A stretch of DNA of 64,000 nt from Lactarius indigo (taxonomy: Eukaryota > Basidiomycota > Agaricomycetes > Russulales > Russulaceae), in assembly GCA_025766275.1 (NCBI GenBank), contig JAFKAC010000083.1, forward strand, positions 62,001 through 126,000. Direction: 5' to 3'. Below, one piece after another: positions 50,185 to 58,247 of this stretch. Numbering within the stretch: position 1 is the first letter of the stretch; the number at the start of each line of letters is the position of its first letter. Both the position numbers and the translations under genes were made by a program. The notes beneath the pieces were generated by a model. The model was not told the DNA's origin. It worked only from the letters and a program-made list of their open reading frames with translations, and searched no databases.

Positions 50185-51162
50185 TTCCCTGTGCCCATAC
50201 AGGGAATTATCAATGACGATCCAGCAGCAAATCAACCAGTACCTCTGCCAATGTATGCCCTCACAAACCCCGACACCAGTGAGCCTGAAGCCTTCCTCAC
50301 CGAAGACGAGTTATTTCAGCTTCAAGCAGCTGTCCCACGCGGTGAAACCACCAAATGCCATGCAGAAGTACAACCAAGAATGGAAGGAGATGGCAGCGCG
50401 GTGGCAGCAGGAGCAACTGCATATCGCCACTTGCCGATGCAAGATGAGGCAAGAGCGGAAGGAGTATTGGATGAAGCTGAGGATGAAGACAAGCTTAGAG
50501 ACCATTACCCCATCAGGCACACATTCCTCACACATGAATTCTATACTGAAGATCCAGCTGCCACTCCCTACCTTGTCGACGCAGCGGGGAACCCTTTACA
50601 CAGAGGACGAGTCACCGTGGCACAAGTGGCTCGTTATACACCAATGGGTGAACAAGACCCAGCAACCTGGGTCGTTATCCCTGAAGGGTTCCAGGTCAAT
50701 AGAGGACCCGATTACATTCCGTTCCCGATCAAACTCCCCAATGCACCGACGATACAAGCATCCCACATACAAGTTATCCACAGAGGAGACCCCTTCATAC
50801 TTGGACTAGCCCCAGGGTCTGGTTTCCTTTACGGTAAACCCCTCTACACCACACCCCATCTCCCCAAGAACAACCATGCCTTCATTCCTCACGAGGAATA
50901 TTTCATGCTCCGTGACTGTCACCCTACTGACCTACTACTAATGCGCATCAGGGACGTCATGCTGATTCAAGAGCTATGCCACTTCCAGCAGTTTGCCTTT
51001 GCTGAAGAACAATTGGAGAAGTGGATTTGGCAGTTGCAGGAGGAGAGGTACTTGGTATTGGAAGATAAAAAGGACAGTCTTTATTGTCTTGAAAGGGCTA
51101 ACCTGTTGGCACGCATGGAGGATGAGGTGGAGCGAATGAGGCAGGAATCAGTAGCGGATTAG
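50185..51162 (+). CDS. Post-chromodomain module, family A copy 3, 325 aa, unrecognised
   Basis: Open from the TGA at 50182 to a natural TAG at 51160, in the pol frame. It runs from PMYALTNPDTSEP and LTEDELFQLQ, through RDHYPIRHTFLTHEFYTEDP, to a likely folded core (PEGFQVNRGPDYIPFPIKLP; GDPFILGLAPGSG; KPLYTTPHLP), then a coiled-coil-like end rich in Glu, Gln and Leu. It lacks signal peptide, membrane segment or catalytic motif. Three A copies and, more distantly, family B share it. In copy 1 it is continuous with Pol, so it was probably a C-terminal Pol domain. Function unknown. Confidence 0.72.
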   Translation, partial: FPVPIQGIINDDPAANQPVPLPMYALTNPDTSEPEAFLTEDELFQLQAAVPRGETTKCHAEVQPRMEGDGSAVAAGATAYRHLPMQDEARAEGVLDEAEDEDKLRDHYPIRHTFLTHEFYTEDPAATPYLVDAAGNPLHRGRVTVAQVARYTPMGEQDPATWVVIPEGFQVNRGPDYIPFPIKLPNAPTIQASHIQVIHRGDPFILGLAPGSGFLYGKPLYTTPHLPKNNHAFIPHEEYFMLRDCHPTDLLLMRIRDVMLIQELCHFQQFAFAEEQLEKWIWQLQEERYLVLEDKKDSLYCLERANLLARMEDEVERMRQESVAD

Positions 51163-51194
51163 TGAGGTGGGCCTCACTCCTGAAAAGGGGGTGA

Positions 51195-51690
51195 TGTTAT
51201 GGTATGGACTCATCGATGACTCATGGCTGGTTATGACTACAGCCCGATAGTAGTATTAGTCATGGACTCTTACATCGCATCAGTCAGCATAGTAGGTCGC
51301 ATGTGATTGTGACTCATGTATGACTCATTCCTAGGATAGCTGTACTAGGGTTTGAGCTAGTTACGCTATTGGTTACCTACTGTTCCAGCGGTGCTTTAAA
51401 GCCTGTGCGTATCTGTATAAGTAGTTGTCTTGGAAGACCAAGAGTCCCCATCTTGGTCTTCTTCAATCCACCACTTGACTCATTTCCTGTCTGCCTTAGT
51501 CTCGGACTAAGAGTGCTCCCACTACTATCCGCCAAGGGATAGTACTTCTTCATCTTTGCTGCAGTGTGTGCCAGTGTGCCCCTGTTCAGCTTGCGTTGGG
51601 TTGATACGAAGTCCCCATTCACCTAGTCTTCGCTAAGTCGAATATGCCTACTTCGAGTCCAAGTTGGACTGACGCTGGTGGAGTGTAACA
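51195..51690 (+). repeat. LTR-A, 3' LTR of copy 3
   Basis: 496 bp, preceded by the polypurine tract tgaaaagggggtga. The predicted RNA start word ATCTTGGTCTT is intact (about 51450-51460), as are the tandem bZIP sites. Confidence 0.96.
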
Positions 51691-52030
51691 CGAGATCTGT
51701 GATAAGAAATTGGAGGTTCTGGGTTTTTCCTCCTGTTTTAACAGTCAGATCGGTGAAGGAGGTGATTTCTCCTCCTTGATTGTGGGTTCTGTCCACGTTC
51801 CATATCTTGATAGGTCGTTCCATGGCTAGCCAGGCAATTTTCAGTCATTTTAGGAGGTTTGTGCTTACGAAGTTGTCTGTTGCTCCAGAATCAATGAGAA
51901 CCTTTCGTTTGGCCGTCACATGTGCAGATTTGAAAAGTACTGGAATTCACATGGATCGGAATCTGCTATTGTACACGCTAAGTTTTAATGCTCTAGCCCA
52001 GGCCACTGGGTTCAAGCATTCAGAAAATCC
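51691..52030 (-). pseudogene. Protease start of family B pol
   Basis: From the frameshift site the pol frame reads GFSECLNPVAWARA, homologous to the same place in family A. The protease centre IDSGATD lies near 51885. TGA codons at SM-IPV (near 51950) and LK-LKI (near 51850) interrupt it. The frame resumes at 42812. Confidence 0.85.
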
Positions 52031-53670
52031 TTTTTCTGCCCAAATAGTTTGTCTACCATGAGTTCGCAGACTTCAGGGCTTTGGGTGAAGAGGGCAGCAA
52101 CTTGTGCCTTGGCTTGTTCTTCATTGGAGAGGGGTTGTGAGGCCGTCACCGAAATCGTGGCCATTGTTGGAGTAGTGGTGGTGTCTGCGGCTTTGGCCAT
52201 TGCTGCTGGTTTTTGCAGGCAAAAACAGGAAATGTGGCCCTGGCCCCAGCATTGGAAACATCTTCCTTCCTTTTGAAGCTGTTTCTTTTCATCATCTGTC
52301 ATTGCAGCACAGGCTTGGGTTCAGCTGATGTCCATGGCATTTGGGTCCCTGTTCTTGTTTAGGGTGGACAACCACTGGTCGCGAGAAGCTCCTCCCCTTT
52401 TGTCATTCTTCCCCTTGGTGAGTTTATCTTTAAGAAGGAGGTATTCAACTTGTTGGAGGGTGACTGCTGCTTTCCAATCATCCCATGTTATTGGGTGATG
52501 GAACTTGATTGCATTGACCACAAGGGCATTTGGTAAGCCTTTTTGGAATATTTCCAGGGTTGTGGCCTCATCTTTGTTGTACCCTGCCTTATTTGCCAGG
52601 TTCGAGAATTTGGCAATATGCGTGTCGATGTCTTCTTTTTCCATCCAAAGAGTTTGAATGGTGTGCCATGCTTTTTGCTGTTGAGTGGTGTCGGTATAAG
52701 CTTGAATAAAGCGTGTTTCGATAGTATTCCAGAGATTTTCGGTGTTCATGGCCACTCCACCTGCTAGTTGGTTTACAAGCCATTGGATTTGTTCTTCTAC
52801 CCAGTTGTCCACAAGTGGTCCTCGTATATAGGAGAGCAACGTCATCGCCCAGGAGTAGGGGAGGGTGAGTTGTTGGACGTTTGGATTCATTCCTCTGTAG
52901 AGAGAGAAGGCGTTGAGGAATGCGCAACTGGTTTTGCGATCTCCCGTGAATTCTGGGGGGGGGTTTCCTCCAAGTCGTCCATTTGGGGCTCCTCCAATGG
53001 CTGCGCCTCCAGCGCCCACTCCGCCTCCACCTCCAGGCGCACCGCCTCCACCTCCAGGTGCACTGCCTCCACCTCCAGGTGCACTGCCTCCATGATGGCT
53101 TCCTGTGCTTCCCGCAGGGCCTCCTCCACCTGTTGGCAGACTTCCTCCCAAAGAATGTCCTCCACTACCTGAAGGATTCGCTGACGAGATCCCTGCCAGC
53201 TGAGAGCTCCCCGAGGACTGGGCGGTGGTGAGGGTGGTGGAGAGTTGGGTGGTGGACATGTTGGCATACAATGCAAAATCGACCAGTCGTTGGATAGTGG
53301 GGGTGAGAGTGGGGTTATTTTCTGATTTGGAGTCTGGTTCTGATGTGGGTTCTTCGACGTCTGAGTCGGTGTCAATGGCTTGGATGTGGCCTTTTCCTGG
53401 TCCAAGTCCGAGGTGTGCAGGGACTGGCTTATACGAGTACCAGGAACACTTCGAGTCAGAGTAGGCAACGTAGGCCCAGATATGCTGGTCTTCAATATAT
53501 TTGATTGGTTTGTAGGAGAGCTTGTCGGGGTCATAGATGTAGTACCCTTCGTCGTGTGGGGTATTCCACCAGAGAGTAGTTCCCTTGATAGAGGGTCAGA
53601 GATCGTCGTTCGGGTGTTGTTCCAGGTATTCCCGGACAAACTGAGTTCAGCTTCTGCTGGTGAGAGCCAC
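52012..53670 (-). pseudogene. Gag of family B
   Basis: The frame probably began at 53670 (now GTG). It passes TGA codons at SRS-TQF and DDL-PSI, then reads LWWNTPHDEGYYIYDPDK and AIDTDSDVEEP, a Gly/Ser/Pro hinge, and the capsid-like part (FTGDRKTSCAFLNAF; LSYIRGPLVDNWVEEQ; ITWDDWKAAV). A TGA follows MDIS (52321-52323). Beyond it a CCHC knuckle CFQCWGQGHISCFC lies at 52219-52260, and the frame ends at TGA 52012-52014 after KKDFLNA. Confidence 0.87.
52024..52030 (-). promoter_or_regulatory. -1 ribosomal frameshift site GGATTTT (gag/pol), family B
   Basis: In the minus-strand gag frame the heptamer reads G GAT TTT, the type used at the MMTV pro/pol junction (GGATTTA). After slippage the frame is TCT GAA TGC TTG AAC CCA, i.e. 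SECLNP, matching SGHLNP in family A. The gag stop lies three codons later, as in A. Confidence 0.68.
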
Positions 53671-53684
53671 AGTGTGCAGCTGGG

Positions 53685-53695
53685 AGACTGGACTT
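53685..53695 (-). promoter_or_regulatory. Self-priming primer-binding site, family B
   Basis: On the minus strand AAGTCCAGTCT begins two bases inside the 5' LTR. The predicted RNA start of LTR-B, 33 bp after its TATA-like box, is AGACTAGACTT, complementary at 10 of 11 positions (one A-C mismatch). The layout equals that of family A. Confidence 0.65.
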
Positions 53696-53697
53696 AA

Positions 53698-54281
53698 TGT
53701 AACGCCACTACCGGGGCGTTGGGTATGACCTGTACCAAGTCAGTCAAATTGTGGTAGCGCAAGCTCAGAGGCTTGGCTTCAGTAGAATGATGCACAAGGA
53801 TCACAAGGACGGAAGTCACTTGGATTGTAGTGGAAGGCTAAGACGCGAAGGTCTAGCAAAGACAAGGGGTTCTTGAGACAAGGGAGAGTGCAAAGGCGTC
53901 CGTCTTAGACAAGTGTAGTATTACACAAGAAGTCTAGTCTACCATACAAGCTAGGTATGACTAGGTTTAAATAGAGGTCACACTGTGTGGTTGCTGCAAA
54001 TAAGTGGTGTCATCACTGGATCAAGGGATAAAGGGAACAGACATAAGTAGAACAAGGTAGAAGTATATTGGGAACAAAGGTGAATCACGCAGGGTCGCGC
54101 GTGATTGGGAACAAGTCGGAAACTAGCACATGTCAGGCTTTATCAAAAGGAAACATCGATAAGCAGGGCGTGCGATAGGAGCCGGGTAATCGTAAAGTCC
54201 GCGTAATCATACAGGGCTCGTATAGTATAGAGGAATGGAATAGTGACACACAAAAGAATGAGTCCCAAGAAAATCGTAACA
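53698..54281 (-). repeat. LTR-B, 5' LTR
   Basis: 584 bp, TGTAACGCC...GTAACA on the plus strand. It matches 36832-38046 apart from that copy's insertion. The TATA-like element is ggtttaaata near 53963 (plus-strand reading). The right flank tttag is the target duplication. Confidence 0.95.
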
Positions 54282-54286
54282 TTTAG

Positions 54287-54911
54287 TGACATATTGTTGG
54301 GCGGCTATGGCGAGGTCGGTGGTGGTTGCTCAGATTCAACAGCCTTCCTCAAACTGTTGTCGCTGCTTGTCGGTGATGATGCAAGAGTGTACCACTTCAT
54401 AGTCATCTTGGACAGTAGTTGCTGCCATTACTGGTGCTGTTTTAATGTATGGGTTGGTGGATCGAATGATGATGGGGAGCATGGTTTCGTGTATAGTGGC
54501 CTGCAACCACTTGATTTGCAGGTCATATATGGTGAGCCAGGGGTATCCAAGTACGATGTCTTTGTTGCCAATATCCATGATAAGGAAGCATATTTCCTTG
54601 TGAATTCCTTTAGTTTGGACATCGACATCGGTATAGTGAGTGATACGCCCCGCCTTGTTTTCTGTATTATCAATATTCCATATTTTCTTCAGGAAGTCAA
54701 GTGGTTTGGTCCTGAGTCCCATTCTTTTTACGAAGGATGGCCTCATGAAGCAATGGGTTGCTCCTGAGTCAACTAGTGCGTGTATGTCGGCCATTGTGTA
54801 ACTTGTGCAACTCGATACTGGAACTCTCATAGAACGATAGCGAGTCATGATTACACTGTTACAATTAACTGCCCTCACCCAGGCCAATGGGTTCAGGCAT
54901 CCTGAAAACCC
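54287..54911 (-). pseudogene. Pol start and protease, family A copy 2
   Basis: From the slippery site the pol frame reads GCLNPLAWVRAVNCN, then the protease centre LVDSGATHCF (near 54770) and VLGYPWLTIYD. Two TGA codons (C-stop-I-stop-A, near 54330) stand exactly where copy 3 has CGA ... CGA. The frame continues at 36831 after the family B insertion. Confidence 0.9.
54905..54911 (-). promoter_or_regulatory. -1 ribosomal frameshift site GGGTTTT, family A copy 2
   Basis: Same heptamer, same phase and same distance to the gag stop as in copy 3. Confidence 0.75.
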
Positions 54912-55248
54912 TCCTTTTTCCATAACTGTTGGAGGATAATGTCCTTTACATCATCCAATTCTCCTGCCACCCTGTTAAGCCAATCACTAGTGCGCTGTTG
55001 AGGGGGTACTTCTTGAACCACCCTGGTAGCGACTTTGGGTTCTTGTTGATGATAGTTGGTATCGATGTATCGACTGGTCAATGCTGGGGGTTGATAACCT
55101 CCTTGTGGTTGTCTGCAATCGCAGGCCATGTGTCCGTCCTTTCCACAATTGTAACAAATGACTGGCCTTTGATTGTTACGTCCTCCTCCTCTCTGTAAGA
55201 ATCCTCCTCGAGGTTGGTATGGGGGATGAGGAGCGAGTATATCCTCAG

Positions 55249-55734
55249 TGTTATGGACTCAGAATCACGACTGGTTATGACTACGGTCCGACTCTAGTAT
55301 TAGTCATGGACACTTACATTGTATCAGTCAGCACGGTAGTACACATGTGATTGTGACTCATGTATGACTCATTCCTAGGATAGCAGTACTAGGGTTTGAG
55401 CTAGTTATGCTATTGGCCTCTTACTATCCCAGCGGTGCTTTAAAGCCCACGTGTATCTGTATAAGTAGTCATCTTGGAAGACCAAGAATCCCCATCTTGG
55501 TCTTCTTCAATCCACCCCTTAACTTGCCTTTGTTTGCCTCGACCCTTGAGTTGAGAGTGCTCCCACTTCTACCCACCAAGGGGTAGTACTTCTTTGCCTT
55601 TGCTGCAGCGTGTGCCCAAGTGCCCCTGTTCAGTCCGCGTTGGGTTGACACATGATCCCCATTTGCCTGGTATTTGCTAAGTCGATTACACATATTCAGA
55701 GTCCAAGTCAGACTAATGCCCGTGGAGCGTAACA
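55249..55734 (+). mobile_element. Solo LTR-A in gag of copy 2
   Basis: A 486-bp plus-oriented LTR-A flanked by ctcag at 55244-55248 and 55735-55739. The host gag frame rejoins across it. It has the tandem bZIP pair, TATA box and hairpin. Confidence 0.96.
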
Positions 55735-57352
55735 CTCAGCTCCTGCGAGTTGCCCTCAAATTCGATCTGCTGATGTATCCATTGCGTTTGGGTCTCGGGG
55801 CAGGTTTCTTGGTTGCCAAGAGCTTCTTGGTGGTCCTTGCCACTGTCACTGCTGGCATTGCCACCCCAACCCTTGTCCTTGAGGAACTCCTTTGTTTAAT
55901 ACCGCTTTGAGGTGGAGGTATTGTTGTTGGCAAGTGGTGGCTGCTTCTTTCCATTTGCAATAATTGCGAGGGTTGTCAAGTGTATAGACTTTTTCATATA
56001 AGTCCTTTGGTAATCCACTTGCGAATAAGTCGAGTGTTTGTGGGTCGTTGAGTCTGTACTGAGCGTGGCATATTAACTGTTTGAATTGGGTGCAATACTC
56101 ATCTAGATTGCCCCCGATCATCTTGACACCTTTCTTGAGCTCGTATTGAGCTTGTTCTTGTTCCATCATATTCCTGAAGTGCTGCATGAAGCTGCACATA
56201 ACTTTGTTCCATAACCCTTTACTTGTATGGGGTATACCAGCTTGTATTTGGCCATTAAGCCAGGTAAGCATTGCCAGCACCCATTTGCTGACATTGACAC
56301 CTTTGATGTAGGATAAAAAGAGTAGGGTGTGTCGATAGGGTGTGGCCATTATGCCTTCATCTGCGTTCATGCCCCAATAGACATGCCATTGTGTAAGGAA
56401 TGCTTTGACTTTGGCACGTTCTCCATTGAATACTGTTGGTGCTTCGCCAGCTAATTTGTTACTTGGGAGAGGAACAATAGGGCCTGCACCTGGTAATCCT
56501 CCTCCGGGATGTCCTCCTCCTGGTGGTCCGCCAGGGAATCCTCCAGGAAATCCTCCAAACCCATTTCTTCGTGGTGGCGGCCCTCCTCCTGGTAGGTCAC
56601 CAGGGGGTCTGCCTCCGCCACTGGGGGGGTTAGCTACATCTGGTCCAATGGCTCGATGAATAGCCACGTCGTCGTCAGTCATACGATGTCCTGTATGTGG
56701 GTTAATAGGGGCTAGTATAGCTCGCACTTCTTCTGTGATGTGTTGTTGTTCTTCATGAGCCAGCTGCTCTATAGTGTCAGCAGCTAGTTGCACTTCTTCC
56801 TGTGTTATGGTGGTAGTAGCCATCGCGACTGCTGGGCTGTGGATGTGAATTATTTCTGGTTCAGTTTGGTGAATGGTAAGGGACTCAGTTCGTTGTATGA
56901 TGTGATCTCCAATAGCTCCTAGGCTGGTATCTTCTGCTGGTGTGGTTCCTCTGCTTGGTGATTGTTGACTATTGGAGGCTTCTTCTCCACTAATTCCTTC
57001 ATTGGTGTGTTCCTGTGCTTGTCTGTCAATGGGACTGTAGTCTGCGCAGCTATTGAGCCTGCGCGCATTGATATCACAGTTGTAATTTCTTCCTACTGGT
57101 TGTACGATGTCCCAGCGATGATCTATAGGGTTCCAAGTAACCTCGGTCCAACAGAGGTGTTCGAAATTGAACTCAATGGGTCGAAAACGGTTGGGACCGT
57201 TGAATTCCACAAAGTACCTGGTATCTTCTCCTCGTTCTCTCCACTGGGCTGCTCCTAAGAATCTTGTTGGTATGTTGTGATCTCCACATCGTTCAATGTG
57301 ATAGGGATGGAAGGATGTCCACTGGTCTCTGGTCGAGTATGCCATGATGAGG

Positions 57353-57363
57353 ATCTTGGTCTT
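57353..57363 (-). promoter_or_regulatory. Self-priming primer-binding site, family A copy 2
   Basis: Minus-strand AAGACCAAGAT, two bases from the 5' LTR, identical to that of copy 3. Confidence 0.75.
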
Positions 57364-57365
57364 AA

Positions 57366-57872
57366 TGTTATGCTCCATGGGCATTAGTCCGACTTGGACT
57401 CTGAGTAGGCATAATCGACTTAGCGAAGGTAAGGCGAATGGGGATCACGTGTCAACCCAATGCAAGCTGAACAGGGGCACACTGGCACACACTGTAGCTA
57501 AGATGAAGAAGTACTACCCCTTGGTAGGTAGAAGCGGAGGCACACTTAGTCAGAGACTAAGGCAAGCAAAAGATGAGTCAAGTGGTGGATTGAAGAAGAC
57601 CAAGATAGAGACTCTTGGTCTTCTGAGACGACTATTTATACAGGTACGCGCAGGCTTTAAAGCGCCGCTGGAATAGTTAAGTAACCAATAGTGTAACTAG
57701 CTCGAACCCTAGTACAGCTATCCTAGGAATGAGTCATACATGAGTCACAATCACATGCGAACTACTATGCTGACTGATGCAATGTAAGTGTCCATGACTA
57801 ATACTACTATTGGGCCGTAGTCATAACCAGCCATGAGTCATTCACAATGCATAACTGGTCCGTACCGTAACA
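57366..57872 (-). repeat. LTR-A, 5' LTR of copy 2
   Basis: 507 bp, nearly the same as 25910-26416. The right flank ccaac (57873-57877) repeats 25905-25909. Confidence 0.96.
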
Positions 57873-57877
57873 CCAAC

Positions 57878-58110
57878 CCTATCACTCAATTTGCAATCTG
57901 GGACTACCCTGTTGATGGAAATGGGGGTGCTTCACAAGTATTTCACAGGTCCAAAATGCTTGACGTGTCTTCCGCTCTTGTGGTACCCACAGTCTGTGTC
58001 AACAACTGTATATTCTTTGTGAACGAACTCCTACAAAATCAAGATAGAACTTATTTTATTCCCGAGCGGTTCTTTTATCAACTTCTGGAACACGCAAACA
58101 TCAGTAAGTT
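57878..58110 (+). pseudogene. Plavaka/KDZ-like gene, continuation after the nest
   Basis: In phase with 25909 once the nest and one ccaac are removed: PITQFAIWDYPVDGNGG ... VFHRSKMLD ... FVNELLQNQDRTYFIPERFF. It runs to a donor-like agtaagt near 58103. Nothing further of this gene is recognised to the right, so it is truncated. Confidence 0.6.
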
Positions 58111-58247
58111 GTCAAATTTATTTCGGGGTTTTCCGGGTTTTTCCGGGTTTTCCGGTTTTGGGAAACCCGGCAACCTGGAAACCCAGGAACTGATCTAAAT
58201 TAATTTAATTTGGTCCAAAATCCGCAAAATATGGGTAAAAAGCTCCG
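58111..58247. repeat. ccgggtttt-type repeat and hairpin
   Basis: Three near copies of ttttccgggt (58130-58157) are followed by gggaaacccgg, able to pair back with the cgggtttccc-like strand. It sits exactly between two convergent transposase genes. It may be the shared end of the transposons. Confidence 0.4.

Larger units (their letters stand above)
42813..51690 (+). mobile_element. Ty3/gypsy chromovirus family A, copy 3
   Basis: Both LTRs are 496 bp (42813-43308 and 51195-51690). The flanks are tgaga (42808-42812) and cgaga (51691-51695), a target duplication with one CpG-type change. It sits in the family B protease. Its gag holds a solo LTR-A and a solo LTR-B. Pol has six in-frame TGA codons, gag has a 1-bp insertion near 44090, and the protease centre reads NSGAT. 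This is the most complete A copy for reading the gene order. Confidence 0.96.
36832..54281 (-). mobile_element. Ty3/gypsy chromovirus family B, interrupted
   Basis: Two LTRs of 584 bp (53698-54281; 36832-38046 after removing a 626-bp insertion and its TSD) and a target duplication tttag (36827-36831 and 54282-54286). On the minus strand: 5' LTR, self-priming PBS, gag with CCHC, -1 frameshift site, protease, RT, RNase H, integrase, chromodomain, TAA, a third ORF with two CCHC knuckles, polypurine tract and 3' LTR. It inserted in the pol of family A copy 2 and was itself invaded by family A copy 3. At least eleven in-frame TGA codons are present. Confidence 0.95.
54893..57345 (-). pseudogene. 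Gag and nucleocapsid, family A copy 2
   Basis: The ATG at 57345 (MAYSTRDQWTSF) opens a frame of about 500 codons to TGA 55846-55848, with no frameshift. The Gly/Pro hinge is at about 56490-56640 and the capsid-like region follows. Beyond the TGA the frame stays open, passes the solo LTR at 55249-55734 and holds a CCHC knuckle (CYNCGKDGHMACDC, 55115-55156), ending at 54893. The TGA position equals that of copy 3. Upstream of the ATG the frame is also open through the primer-binding site into the LTR. Confidence 0.9.
25910..57872 (-). mobile_element. Ty3/gypsy chromovirus family A, copy 2, host of the nest
   Basis: Both LTRs are 507 bp (25910-26416 and 57366-57872), and the element is bounded by ccaac at 25905-25909 and 57873-57877. 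Its own sequence is split by a copia element (27016-33355), a family B chromovirus (36832-54281) and a solo LTR (55249-55734). Order on the minus strand: 5' LTR, PBS, gag with CCHC knuckle, -1 frameshift site, protease, RT, RNase H, integrase, chromodomain, post-chromodomain module, 3' LTR. At least twelve in-frame TGA codons and a deletion of about 75 bp in RT make it inactive. Confidence 0.95.

Noticed and set aside
50185..51162. An env gene making the element retrovirus-like
   Set aside because: No signal peptide, no membrane segment, and in copy 1 the region is fused to Pol.
1..57872. RIP-type mutation of the repeats
   Set aside because: RIP acts on CpA and would give TAA and TAG. None was found in the chromovirus frames.
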